A stretch of DNA of 64,000 nt. It comes from Polaromonas glacialis. Lineage in GTDB: Bacteria; Pseudomonadota; Gammaproteobacteria; Burkholderiales; Burkholderiaceae_C. Every line of letters starts with the position of its first letter. Position 1 is the first letter of the stretch. Position numbers and translations under genes: made by a program. The notes beneath the pieces are model-generated. The model was not told the origin of the DNA. It worked only from the letters and a program-made list of their open reading frames with translations, and did not search any database. Shown piece after piece: positions 49,168 to 59,000 of the stretch. The DNA lies in the NCBI RefSeq assembly GCF_000709345.1, contig NZ_KL448323.1:2043830-2107829 (forward strand), given 5' to 3'.

Positions 49168-49539
49168 TCAATGCAGCAAGCCAGCCGCCACGCCCAGGCG
49201 CGTCGCCGCTGCCGCCAGGCGCTTGTCCAGCGTCCACAACACACCACCCGGCGTTAACCGCACGCTGGCGAGCAAACACGCGTCCACATACCCAATCCCC
49301 AACCCGTGCAGGGCATGGATGCCAATGAAACCAAGCACTTCTTCGGCGCTGGCCACGCAGGCCTGGGGAAGGTTTTGCAGGGCATCGAGGATCGTGGCGC
49401 GCTGCTGCAGGCTGCCCAGGGCCAGTTCACCCACAACATAAGCATGCGACAACACCTGCCCACGCTGAAGCAGGCCGGCCAGTTCGCTGTTGCCGCGCTG
49501 CAGATGCTCGACCCACACGGAGGTGTCCACCAGAACCAT
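49168..49539 (-). CDS. vapC: VapC-type PIN-domain toxin
   Basis: 123-residue PIN-domain ribonuclease. Acidic active-site residues: D5 (LVDTSVW), E38 (VVGELALG), D86 (YVDACLL) and D105 (TLDKRLA). It lies six bases after the antitoxin gene in the usual vapB-vapC order. VapC toxins commonly cut tRNA or 23S rRNA; the target here is unknown. Confidence 0.92.
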   Translation of the reverse strand: MVLVDTSVWVEHLQRGNSELAGLLQRGQVLSHAYVVGELALGSLQQRATILDALQNLPQACVASAEEVLGFIGIHALHGLGIGYVDACLLASVRLTPGGVLWTLDKRLAAAATRLGVAAGLLH

Positions 49540-49545
49540 GCCGAC

Positions 49546-49740
49546 TCAGCCTTGCGACGGACGGCGGGGAATCGGCTGGAGCGCAGGCTCGGTGCCGCCC
49601 AGCAAGGCCAGCCGGCGCGCACTCTCTCGTTCAATCAGGGCTTTCAGGGCTTCGCGCACCAGGGCGGATTTTTCTTTCAGGCCGGTGTAACTCTCGGCTT
49701 TGGCCAGCAGTTCGTCGTCCAGGGACAGTGTGGTTCGCAT
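49546..49740 (-). CDS. vapB: VapB-type antitoxin
   Basis: 64 residues. MRTTLSLDDELLAKA is a ribbon-helix-helix N-terminus of the VapB family, with KEKSALVREALKALIERE as the helical part and a short Pro-rich tail that would bind the toxin. The module converges on brnTA from the other side. Confidence 0.9.
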   Translation of the reverse strand: MRTTLSLDDELLAKAESYTGLKEKSALVREALKALIERESARRLALLGGTEPALQPIPRRPSQG

Positions 49741-49866
49741 GATGAATGTTCCATAAAAATGAATTAAGGCACAAATATTAGCATCACTTGATGTCTATAA
49801 AAATGCCTAATTCTGTCGGTAGCGGTGACCGTGGACGATAAGGCGCTGTGCGTGCGCCATTGAATC

Positions 49867-49915
49867 GCTATCAATAAAATAGCTGCCTATGCATACAGGT
49901 ATCGCGCAAACGACC
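49867..49915 (+). repeat. dispersed two-hairpin repeat, copy before the two-component system
   Basis: Starts GCTATCAATAAAATAGCTG, then TATGCATACAGG and CGCGCAAACG. It lies in the gap between vapB and the response regulator and ends about 50 bases before the regulator box. Confidence 0.8.
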
Positions 49916-49965
49916 ATTTTTCCTTAAAAAACCAGCTTTGGCACTCTGCAATTTGCGCCGCAGTT

Positions 49966-49982
49966 TTTAAGCCCCGTCTAAG
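49966..49982 (+). promoter_or_regulatory. direct-repeat box before the OmpR-type regulator
   Basis: TTTAAG, five bases, TCTAAG, an 11-base period. It is 40 bases before the regulator start. PmrA/QseB-type regulators bind direct repeats of the TTAA kind with this spacing. The same box is at 52024-52040. Confidence 0.6.
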
Positions 49983-50022
49983 CTACACCCGCCAGACTCC
50001 CACGACTTTCAAAAGGAACCCC

Positions 50023-50682
50023 ATGCGCCTGCTGCTGGTAGAAGACGACGCCATGATCGGCGAGGCCGTGCTGCAGGTGCTGCGCGCCGAGCATTACGCG
50101 GTGGACTGGGTGCGCGATGGCGTCATGGCCGACGGCGCACTCAAAAGCGAACAGTACGACCTGGTGCTGCTGGACCTGGGCCTGCCCAAACGCGACGGCC
50201 TGGATGTGCTGCGCGCCCTGCGCGCCCGGCGCGCCCATGTTCCCGTCCTGATCGCCACGGCGCGCGATGCGGTCGGCGACCGCATCGCCGGGCTGGACGC
50301 CGGCGCCGACGACTATGTGGTCAAGCCCTTTGACATCGACGAGCTGCTGGCGCGCATCCGCGCCTTGTTGCGCCGCAGCGCCGGCCGGGGCGAGCCGGTG
50401 TTTTCCCACAAGGGCGTGAGCCTGAACCCGGCCACCCGCGAAGCCACGGTGCAGGGCCAGCCGGCGCTGCTCTCAGCACGCGAATGGGCGGTGCTCGAAG
50501 CGCTGATTGCCCGCCCCGGCGCGGTGCTGTCACGCGCCCAGCTGGAGGAAAAGCTGTTCAGCTGGAAGGACGATGTCAGCAGCAACGCGGTCGAGGTGTA
50601 TGTCCACGGCCTTCGCAAGAAGCTCGGCAACGACTTCATCCAGACCGTTCGCGGCCTGGGTTATGTGGTGCCCAGGGAATGA
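50023..50682 (+). CDS. OmpR-family response regulator, QseB/PmrA-like
   Basis: 219 residues. Receiver domain with acidic pocket VEDD (7-10), phospho-acceptor D51 (LLDLGLPKRDG) and K101 in VKPFD. The C-terminal winged helix has LSAREWAVLEALIARPGAVLSR and VEVYVHGLRKKLG with TVRGLGYV, typical of the family. The next gene overlaps it (ATGA). Confidence 0.94.
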   Translation: MRLLLVEDDAMIGEAVLQVLRAEHYAVDWVRDGVMADGALKSEQYDLVLLDLGLPKRDGLDVLRALRARRAHVPVLIATARDAVGDRIAGLDAGADDYVVKPFDIDELLARIRALLRRSAGRGEPVFSHKGVSLNPATREATVQGQPALLSAREWAVLEALIARPGAVLSRAQLEEKLFSWKDDVSSNAVEVYVHGLRKKLGNDFIQTVRGLGYVVPRE

Positions 50683-52028
50683 GCAGCACGCATTCCCTGC
50701 GCAAGAGGCTGATGTGGTTCGTGCTGGTGGCGATCTTGCTGGCCGCCGTGCTGCAGGCCGTCACCGCCTACCGGGGCGCGCTGCGCCAGGCCGACGCGAT
50801 GTTTGACGACCATTTGCAGCAGATGGCGCGTTCGCTGCGCGGCGGCATTCCGCTCGGGCTGCCGCAGGCCGGGGCCGAAGACGATCCGGGCTACGACCTG
50901 TTCGTGCAGATCTGGGGGCAGGACGGCACGCAGATTTTCCGCTCCACCCGCTCGGCGCTGCCGCCGCGCGCGGTGCTGGGATTTTCAGACGTCGAGGCGC
51001 ACGGCAACCGCTACCGCGTGTACACGCTGCAAACGCCGCTGCAGACCGTGCAGATCGCGCAGGACCTGAGCGCGCGCACCGCCCGGGCGCGGGCGCTGGC
51101 ACTTCGCGCCGTGCTGCCCTTTGCCTGGCTCACGCCGCTGCTGATGCTGGCGGTCTGGTGGATCATCAAGCGCTCGCTGGCGCCCATCGAACGCACGCGC
51201 CAGGTCGTCGCCAGCCGAGCCGCCGATGATTTTTCGCCGCTCGAAGGCGCCGGCCTGCCCGACGAGGTGCGGCCGCTGGTCGATGAGTTGAACTTGCTGT
51301 TCGGCAGGGTGCGCCATGCCTTTAAAGCGCAAAAAAACTTTGTCGCCGACGCCGCGCATGAACTGCGCTCGCCGCTGACGGCGCTCAAGCTCCAGGCGCA
51401 AACCCTGCGCCGCGTGGACAGCGACCCCGCCGCGCGCGAAGCGGCCGTCACGCGCCTGAACCAAGGCATAGACCGGGCGATTCGCGGCGTCGAGCAACTG
51501 CTGCTGCTGGCGCGCGAGGAAGCCGGTTCCGCGCCGCCGGCCAGCGCCGTTCCGGTTGATCTGCAGCAGGTGGTGCAGCTGGCCGTGGCCGACACCTTGC
51601 CGCAGGCACGGCACAAACAAATCGACCTGGGGCTGGCCGGCAACCTGCCAGCACAGGCCGTGCCGCCCGTCAGCGGCCAGCTGGAGGCGCTTCGCATCCT
51701 GCTGCGCAACCTGCTTGAAAACGCTGTCAAGTACACGCCGCCGGGCGGCCAGGTCGATGTGTCGCTGGCGCTGGTGGAGGACTGTCCGGTGCTGCTGGTG
51801 GAAGACAGCGGACCGGGCATTGCGCCGGAAAACCGTTCACGCGTGTTCGACCGCTTTTTTCGCGCCAGCGACGCGGCGCCGCAAACCGGCAGCGGCCTGG
51901 GGCTGGCCATCGTCAAGGCGATTGCCGACCGGCACGGCGCGGTGCTGGCGCTGGGCGAATCGGCGCGCCTGGGCGGGCTGAAGGTCGAGGTGCGTTTTGC
52001 ACCAGGCGCGCCGCGCGCCGAACTTTAA
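50679..52028 (+). CDS. sensor histidine kinase, QseC/PmrB-like
   Basis: 449 residues from ATG 50679. One helix near 12-30, a periplasmic domain of about 110 residues (FDDHLQQMARSLRGG, typical of the 2CSK_N sensor domain), a second helix near 146-163, then HisKA with H227 (DAAHELRSPLTALKLQ) and HATPase_c with NLLENAVKYTPPGG and GSGLGLAIVKAI. The last codons carry the first half of the second direct-repeat box. Confidence 0.93.
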   Translation: MSSTHSLRKRLMWFVLVAILLAAVLQAVTAYRGALRQADAMFDDHLQQMARSLRGGIPLGLPQAGAEDDPGYDLFVQIWGQDGTQIFRSTRSALPPRAVLGFSDVEAHGNRYRVYTLQTPLQTVQIAQDLSARTARARALALRAVLPFAWLTPLLMLAVWWIIKRSLAPIERTRQVVASRAADDFSPLEGAGLPDEVRPLVDELNLLFGRVRHAFKAQKNFVADAAHELRSPLTALKLQAQTLRRVDSDPAAREAAVTRLNQGIDRAIRGVEQLLLLAREEAGSAPPASAVPVDLQQVVQLAVADTLPQARHKQIDLGLAGNLPAQAVPPVSGQLEALRILLRNLLENAVKYTPPGGQVDVSLALVEDCPVLLVEDSGPGIAPENRSRVFDRFFRASDAAPQTGSGLGLAIVKAIADRHGAVLALGESARLGGLKVEVRFAPGAPRAEL

Positions 52029-52040
52029 GTTTCGCCTAAG
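52024..52040 (+). promoter_or_regulatory. direct-repeat box before the second HtrA gene
   Basis: TTTAAG, five bases, CCTAAG, overlapping the kinase stop codon. Same spacing and nearly same bases as the box before the regulator. It suggests the two-component system turns on the protease gene 67 bases further on. Confidence 0.6.
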
Positions 52041-52106
52041 CCTGCGTCCCCATAGTTAGCTGCATCGGCACCAAGGCGTGCCCTATCTGATGCAAGGAAC
52101 TTCCTC

Positions 52107-53627
52107 ATGACATGCGCAGCTTTGACAAACACCCGGCTGGTCGCCGCCCTGCTGGCCGCCGGCGCCATCGGCGGCGCCGGGGTTGGCGCCTTTAACGCCG
52201 TGCATACGCCGGCCTCCGCCATTTCGCCGCCTGCCTTTGTCGCAGCAGGACCAGCCGCCACGCCGATGGCCTTGCCCGACTTTTCGCAGATCACCGAGCG
52301 CTACGGCCCATCGGTCGTCAATATCAGCGTCACCGGCACCACCAAGGTGTCCAGCGACTCGCCGCTGGCGCAGGACGGCGGCGACGAAGGCGATGACGCG
52401 CTGCCCGGCGGCCCGCTGGGCGAGTTGCTGCGCCGCTTCCAGCAGGGCCAGGGGCACCCGGGCGCAGGCCGGGGCGGACCCGGCGCGCCGCAGGACATGC
52501 CCACGCGCGGCCAGGGCTCGGGCTTCATCGTCAGCGCCGACGGCATCATCCTGACCAATGCCCATGTGGTGCGCGGCGCGAAGGAAGTCACCGTCAAGCT
52601 GACCGACCGGCGCGAGTTCCGCGCCAAGGTGCTGGGCGCGGACGCCAAGACCGACATTGCCGTGCTGAAAATCGCGGCCAGCAACCTGCCGGTCGCCACG
52701 CTGGGCAAGACCAGCGAGCTGAAGGTCGGCGAATGGGTGCTGGCGATCGGTTCGCCCTTCGGTTTTGAAAACACCGTGACCGCCGGCGTCGTCAGCGCCA
52801 AGGGCCGCTCGCTGCCCGACGACAGCGCCGTGCCCTTCATCCAGACCGACGTCGCCATCAACCCCGGCAATTCGGGCGGGCCGCTGTTCAACGCGCGCGG
52901 AGAGGTGGTCGGCATCAACTCGCAAATCTACACGCGCAGCGGTGGCTACCAGGGCGTGTCGTTTGCCATCCCGATCGACGTGGCGAACAAGATCAAGAAC
53001 CAGATCGTTGCCACCGGCAAGGTCGAGCATGCGCGGCTGGGCGTGGCGGTGCAGGAGGTCAACCAGGCGTTTGCCGACTCCTTCAAGCTCGACAAGCCCG
53101 AAGGCGCGCTGGTTTCCATGGTCGAAAAAGGCGGCCCGGCCGACAAGGCAGGCCTGCAGCCGGGCGACGTGATCCGCCAAGTCAACGGCCAGCCCATCGT
53201 GTCATCGGGAGACCTGCCGGCGGTGATCGGCCTGGCCGTACCGGGCGACAGCGTCAGGCTCGATGTCTGGCGCCAGGGCGCGGCAAAGGAAATCAACGCC
53301 CGGCTGGCCAATGCCGACGACAAGGCCGCGCAGGTTGCCAGCAAGAAAGACGCACCCGGCCAGGGCAAGCTCGGCCTGGCGCTGCGGCCGCTGCAGCCTG
53401 ACGAACAGCAGGAAACCGGCGTGGACAGCGGACTGGTGGTGCAGCAGGCCAGCGGACCGGCGGCGCTGGCCGGCGTGCAGGCGGGCGATGTGCTGCTGTC
53501 GATCAACGGCGTTGCGGTGAAAAACATCGAGCAGGTGCGTAGCGCCGTGGCGAAATCGCAAAAATCGGTGGCGCTGCTGATCTTGCGCGGCGACAGCCGG
53601 ATTTTCGTTCCGGTGGACCTGGGCTGA
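52107..53627 (+). CDS. HtrA-family periplasmic serine protease (second copy)
   Basis: 506 residues with an N-terminal export helix (LVAALLAAGAIGGAGVGAF, about 11-29). Catalytic triad H153 (TNAHVV), D183 (TDIAVL), S256 (GNSGGP). A Gly/Gln-rich loop (110-135) before the protease core and two PDZ domains follow (KGGPADKAGLQPGDVI and SGPAALAGVQAGDVLLSINGV). It resembles DegP/DegQ and is a paralogue of mucD at 5142-6602. Set behind a two-component system rather than sigma-E. Terminator follows. Confidence 0.94.
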   Translation: MTCAALTNTRLVAALLAAGAIGGAGVGAFNAVHTPASAISPPAFVAAGPAATPMALPDFSQITERYGPSVVNISVTGTTKVSSDSPLAQDGGDEGDDALPGGPLGELLRRFQQGQGHPGAGRGGPGAPQDMPTRGQGSGFIVSADGIILTNAHVVRGAKEVTVKLTDRREFRAKVLGADAKTDIAVLKIAASNLPVATLGKTSELKVGEWVLAIGSPFGFENTVTAGVVSAKGRSLPDDSAVPFIQTDVAINPGNSGGPLFNARGEVVGINSQIYTRSGGYQGVSFAIPIDVANKIKNQIVATGKVEHARLGVAVQEVNQAFADSFKLDKPEGALVSMVEKGGPADKAGLQPGDVIRQVNGQPIVSSGDLPAVIGLAVPGDSVRLDVWRQGAAKEINARLANADDKAAQVASKKDAPGQGKLGLALRPLQPDEQQETGVDSGLVVQQASGPAALAGVQAGDVLLSINGVAVKNIEQVRSAVAKSQKSVALLILRGDSRIFVPVDLG

Positions 53628-53651
53628 CGGCTGATGGCGTTGCAGCGGCAA

Positions 53652-53677
53652 AGCGGGCTTCGGTCCGCTTTTTTTCC
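53652..53677 (+). terminator. rho-independent terminator after the second HtrA gene
   Basis: Stem AAGCGG / CCGCTT closing a stable TTCG-type loop, followed by a T run from 53670. Ends the two-component/HtrA unit. Confidence 0.85.
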
Positions 53678-53924
53678 AACGCATGTCCACTGGCGGCAAG
53701 CACGAGCGTGCGACGCACAGATGCGGCGCAGGCGCCACAAAAACACAGTTTTCACGGGGCTGCCATGCGCTTTTCTGCCTGCATTGACGACTGAACAGCT
53801 ATCATCCAGCGCTCATCCTTCGCCTTTTTGGCCCGGCGAATCGATCATCCGGACTGCTGAATCTTGCACGAACGCCTGATTCCGCAGCAGCACCCAAGGT
53901 TGTTGGCCAAAAACCGATTCTTGA
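53678..53924. other. gap before the SGNH hydrolase gene
   Basis: About 250 bases, no convincing gene; a short open frame from 53634 has no family features. It probably holds the promoter of the next gene, though no clear one can be named. Confidence 0.5.
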
Positions 53925-54761
53925 ATGCCCATGACACCTGATTCACGTCCTGCCTTGCAACGCTGCCTTCCGTTTTTCCATCGATTGGCGCTTCTGGCGC
54001 TTGCAGGCGCGGCCGCCTTGCCGGCCTTCGCTGAAATCCCCCTGCCGTCCGAGTTATCGGCTGACAGCTTCCAGGCACAGCCTGTCGCGCCGGCGCCAGC
54101 CTATGCCCGCTGGCAGAGCAGCCTGGACGCTTTTGCCTTGACCGACAAACAGCAGCGCCCGGCCAGCGACGGCGTGCTGTTCGTCGGCAGCTCGACGATT
54201 CGCCTGTGGCCCGATCTGTCGCAGGATTTCCGGCAAGTGCCCGTTCTGCTCAACCGGGGTTTTGGCGGCTCGACCATGCGCGACTGCAATGCGCTGGTGC
54301 GCGAACTGGTCCTCCAGTACAAGCCCCGGCATGTCATGGTCTACGCGGGCGACAACGACCTGGCCGAGGGCCGCACGCCCGACGGCGTGCTGCGCAGTTT
54401 TGCGAATTTCGTGCGCAGCGTCCGCGCTGAACTGCCGGACACCCGCATCAGCTACATCTCGATCAAGCCCAGCCCCTTGCGGCTCGCGCTGCTTCCCCAG
54501 ATCAGGCAAACCAACGCCCTGCTGGCCCGCTATGTGCAGACCGTGCCGAACGCGCGCTACATCGACATCTTCAATCCCATGCTCACGGCCGACGGCCTGC
54601 CGCGCCCCGAGCTGTTCCTGGCCGACCGGCTCCACCTGAACGAGGCCGGCTACCGGCTCTGGCAATCGGTGATTGCAGCCGACCTGTCCGTGGCGCCGGC
54701 TATGACGGCGGCGCAGACGGACCCGCTCCCGCAGCACGCGTCCGTGGCGGTGGGCCGCTAG
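53925..54761 (+). CDS. exported SGNH/GDSL hydrolase
   Basis: 278 residues with a signal peptide (helix LALLALAGAAALPAFA, residues 21-36). SGNH blocks: GSST (nucleophile S90), NRGFGGST (G114), YAGDND (N144) and DRLHLN (D234, H237). Related to periplasmic acyl-esterases; substrate unknown. The last ~20 residues overlap opgC, which converges, by 62 bases. Confidence 0.88.
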   Translation: MPMTPDSRPALQRCLPFFHRLALLALAGAAALPAFAEIPLPSELSADSFQAQPVAPAPAYARWQSSLDAFALTDKQQRPASDGVLFVGSSTIRLWPDLSQDFRQVPVLLNRGFGGSTMRDCNALVRELVLQYKPRHVMVYAGDNDLAEGRTPDGVLRSFANFVRSVRAELPDTRISYISIKPSPLRLALLPQIRQTNALLARYVQTVPNARYIDIFNPMLTADGLPRPELFLADRLHLNEAGYRLWQSVIAADLSVAPAMTAAQTDPLPQHASVAVGR

Positions 54762-55872
54762 TTTTTTCAGCAGCGTCGTGCGCGTTCAGCCGCACGGTGA
54801 GCCGCGCCACGGCATACAAGGCGGCAAAGCTGGCGGCCACCACCAGCGCATCGAGCCACACCGGGTGTTTGGCCGGATCGGCGCCAAAGAACGCCAGCAC
54901 CAGCAGCACGACCACCAGGTGCGCGCAAAACACCGGCAGCGACGCCGCGCCCAGCGTTTCCAGCGCACTCAAGCGCGGCATGCGCCGCATGAGCGCAGGC
55001 CCGAAGCGGATTGTGACCACCATCAGCGCAAACAAATCAAGCAGGCGCAACGGCGCCAGCAGCCATTTGTCGAACAACAGGTTCAGGCTGGCGTTCGACA
55101 GGAAAGGCGCCTGCCCGACCGCATGCCGCCACACCATGCAGGCCAGCGCCACCGGCACGGCCAGTGCAACTGCCCAGCGCGGAAAGGCAAACGGCAGCGG
55201 CGCGGCCTCGGTCCGGCTGGCGCCCATCCACAAGCCCAGGATCCACAGGAACTGCCAGGAAAACGTGCTGAATGCGCCGGTCTCGTGAAACGGCACGGCC
55301 AGGCCGGTCAAGGCCACGGTGCTGTCGTACACCCATTGGCCCAGGCCGAACTGGGCCAGCACCCACAGGCCCAGGCTCACGGCCATCACCGTGCGCCAGC
55401 CGCCGCGCAGCCCATGGGCCAGCACCCACGGGCTGGCCAGCATGAACAGGATGTACATCGGCAGGATGTCGAGCAGCGGCGGCTTGTAGATCAGCAGCAG
55501 GCCCGCCAGCAGCGCCGGCAGCGGATGGGCCAGGTAATACGAGATCAGGTCCTTGACGGCAGGCTCGTCGATGCGCAGCCCGACCGCCGCGATCACCGTG
55601 AATAAAAACAGCAGCGTCGCGGCATGGCAGGCATAGACCTTGAGCGCGCGCCGCCAGAAAGCCAGGCGCATGGCGTCGATGCCTTTCCTGTTTGCCATCT
55701 GGCCATACACCATGCCAGCCATGTAGGCCGACAGCAGCACAAAACCCTCGGCAGCGGACACATAGCCGAAGGGCTGGCCCAGCGGCGAACTCAGGCGCGT
55801 CGGCAGGTGCGTGACGGTCATCAGGACCAGCATCAGGCCGCGCAGCGCATCGAGTTCCCAGCGCCGGGTCAT
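54700..55872 (-). CDS. opgC: OpgC-family acyltransferase, periplasmic glucan succinylation
   Basis: 390 residues with about ten membrane helices. The N-terminus WELDALRGLMLVLMTVTHLPT and GYVSAAEGFVLLSAYMAGMVYG are the OpgC family marks. OpgC transfers succinyl groups to osmoregulated periplasmic glucans. In this window a cyclic glucan synthase (35362-43560) may supply its substrate, although the two genes are 11 kb apart. C-terminal tail is Pro/Ala-rich and shares its coding bases with the SGNH hydrolase 3' end. Confidence 0.9.
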   Translation of the reverse strand: MTRRWELDALRGLMLVLMTVTHLPTRLSSPLGQPFGYVSAAEGFVLLSAYMAGMVYGQMANRKGIDAMRLAFWRRALKVYACHAATLLFLFTVIAAVGLRIDEPAVKDLISYYLAHPLPALLAGLLLIYKPPLLDILPMYILFMLASPWVLAHGLRGGWRTVMAVSLGLWVLAQFGLGQWVYDSTVALTGLAVPFHETGAFSTFSWQFLWILGLWMGASRTEAAPLPFAFPRWAVALAVPVALACMVWRHAVGQAPFLSNASLNLLFDKWLLAPLRLLDLFALMVVTIRFGPALMRRMPRLSALETLGAASLPVFCAHLVVVLLVLAFFGADPAKHPVWLDALVVAASFAALYAVARLTVRLNAHDAAEKTSGPPPRTRAAGAGPSAPPS

Positions 55873-56006
55873 GGCGCCTGCCTGTCAGCGCGGCGATGGG
55901 CGCCAGTCAAGGGGATGAAATGAATTGGCAGGGGGTTTTTCATGGGCTAGGCGGTAGGGGAGATGACGGGAATCGGCTACGCTCAAGCGCCAGACAAGGA
56001 GTCAAC

Positions 56007-59000
56007 GTGGACAGCATCGTTCCCGCAATCATCATGGCGCTGTCAGCCACTGCCGCCTTGCAGGCGCAGGCGCTGCAAATCCTTAGTCTTTCACCGCAAG
56101 GCGAGGTAGCGCAGATCCGGCAAGTGGTCGCCAGATTCGACAACGCGGCGGTCAACTTCGGCGACCCGAAAGCGCCCGCGCCGCTGGCGGTGAACTGCAG
56201 CGACGCGCAGGCCGCCAGGGGCGCGGGCCGCTGGACCAGTGACCGGGAATGGATTTTCGAGTTCGACAAGGACCTGCCGCCGGGGACAAGTTGCACCGTC
56301 AGCCCTGTTTCAAGCTTCAAATCGCCCTCTTCCGCACTGCTGGCGGGCGCAAGCAGCTATAAATTCAATAGCGGCGGGCCTTTCATTCAAAACCTGCGCC
56401 CCGGCCGCTACCAGCACATCGACGAGGAGCAGTACTTCGTGCTGGAACTCAATGGGCCGGCGACCACGGCCAGCATTTTGCAAAACGTCTGGTGCAGCGT
56501 CGAAGGCCTGGGCGAGCGCGTGCCGGTGCGGCTGATCGACGGCGCCGAGCGCGACGCGCTGCTGAAATCGCAAAACCTGGACAAGGCCGCCGCCAAAGAG
56601 CCGCTAAGGGTTGCCACGCTGGCTTGCAACCGCCGGCTGACGCCTGCAGCCAAAATCCAGCTGGTCTACGGCAAAGGCGTGCGCACGCCCGGCGGCATCC
56701 CCAACTCGGTCGAGAAGCGCTACGACTTCACCGTGCGCGAGCCGTTCTCCGCCAGCTTCAGCTGCGAGCGTGAAAACGCCCAGTCGGCGTGCCTGCCGGT
56801 TCGCGCCATGCGGCTGAACTTCAATGCGCCGGTGGCGCGCAGGCTGGCCGAAGCGATTCGCCTGAAGTCCGCCAGCAGCGAATTCAAGCCGGTATTTGAT
56901 TCAAGCGCAGGCGATGGCGACAGCCTGGTCACGGGCATCAGTTTCAAGCCGCTGTTTGCAGAGCTGGGCCAGTTCACGCTGGAACTGCCCGCAGGCTTCA
57001 AGGACGCCTCGGGCCGCCTGCTTGCCAATGCCGGCAGTTTCCCGATGAAGGTGGCGACTGGCGCCATGCCGCCGCTGGCCAGGTTCGCGGCTTCGCCCTT
57101 CGGCATCCTGGAGCGCTTTGCCGAACCCGGCGACCCGGCGCTGCTGCCGGTCACGCTGCGCAATGTCGAGGCCGCCCTGCAGGTCAAGGCGCTGGCAGCC
57201 GGCCAGGTCAGCGACCTGCAACCCAGAAGCGATGCCGACATCGTGGCCTGGTTCCGCAAGGTGCAGCGCTATGACCGTTACCAGGTGGAACGCAAGCTGG
57301 CTGCCGCCGACAGCAAGACCCAGCTGCCCAGGGCGCTGGAGGCCAGCGAAAGGGATGTCGTGCAGTCGCGCATGGTGTCGCTGCTCGGCGGCCAGCCGGG
57401 CGTGAAGACGCTGGACCTGCCCCAGCCGGCCGGCAACGATCCGAGGCCGTTCGAAGTCGTCGGCATCCCGCTGTCGCCCGGTTTCCATGTGGTCGAGATC
57501 GCCTCGCAAAAACTCGGCGCGTCGCTGCTGGACGAGCGCCACGGCGCCAGCCGCACCATGTACGTGCGCACGTCTGCGCTGGTCACCAACCTGGGCGTTC
57601 ACTTCAAGCTCGGCCGCGACAACGCGCTGGCCTGGGTCACCTCGCTCGACAAGGGCGCGCCCGTGGCCGGCGCCGTGGTGCGCGTGTCCAGCTGCCAGGG
57701 CGTCGAGCTGACGAAAGCCACGACAGACGGGCAAGGCATTGCGCGCTTCACCGGCCTGTCGTCCGAGCCGCCGCGCTGCTCGGGCGACGAAGGCGGCAAT
57801 GCCTACTTTGTCAGCGCCCGCGCCACGGCAGGCGAGGTGGAGGACATGAGCTTTACCTGGAGCGACTGGCACAAGGGCATCGAGCCCTGGCGCTTCAACG
57901 TGCCGACCAGCAGCGACCCGGTGCCTGACACGCGTGTCCACACGATCTTTGACCGCACCTTGTTCCGGGCAGGTGAAACGGTGTCGATGAAACACCTGCT
58001 GCGTACGCAAACCAGCCAGGGTTTCGGCCTGCCCGACCTGCAGCAGGCCACGCTGGTCATCACGCACAGCGGCAGCGGCCAGCAGACCACGCAAGCCGTG
58101 GCGTGGCGCAAGACCGCCACCGGCGGGCTGAGCGCGGAAAGCAGCTTTTCGATTCCACCGGCCGCCAAGCTCGGCGTGTACGACGTGCAGCTCAAGGGCC
58201 TGCGCCAGACCAGCGACGGCAACCAGGAAGAAACCTTGAGCAGCGGCCAGTTCCGCGTCGAGGAATTCCGCCTGCCGGTGCTGGCCGGACGCATCACGCC
58301 GGCCGACCAGCAGCCGCTGGTCAACGTCAAGGCGGTGCCTGCCGATGTGCAGGTCAGCTACGTCGCAGGCGGGCCGGCCGTGAACCTGCCGGTGCGCGTG
58401 TCGGCGCTGGTGCGCGGCAAGACGCTGCGCTTCAGCGACTACGAGGAATTCAGCTTCTCGCCGCCGCGCGCCGTGCGCCTTGAAAACGCGCAAGGCGAGG
58501 AAGAAGCCAGCGCGTCGCAGGACCAGCGCGTGGTCGCCGACAAGCTGCCGCTCACGCTGGACCGCAACGGCGCGGGCAAGCTCACCATTCCCGACGTGCC
58601 TGCCACGAAACAGGCGCAGGAACTGCTGCTCGAAGCCAGCTATGCCGACCCGAACGGCGAAGTGCAGACGCTGCGCAGCGTCTCGACGCTCTGGCCCGCC
58701 AATGTGGTGGCCGGCCTCAAGACCGAAGGATGGGCATCGAGCAGCCAGAAGATCAAATTCCAGGCGTTGGCTTTGGACTTGGCCGGCAAACCCGCTACCG
58801 GCGTGGCGCTCGACGTGAAGGCCGTCGCCCGCATTGTCACCACCAGCCGCAAGCGCATGGTCGGCGGCTTCTATGCCTACGACAACCAGACCAGCTTCAA
58901 GGACCTGGGCCTGGTCTGCAGCGGCAAGAGCGACGCGCGCGGCCTGCTGCTTTGCGAGGCCACGCTGGGCGAACCCGGCGAGGTCGAACTGGTCGTGACG

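Noticed and set aside
53634..53879. An 81-codon plus-strand frame after the second HtrA gene
   Set aside because: It runs through the terminator hairpin and shows no family pattern.
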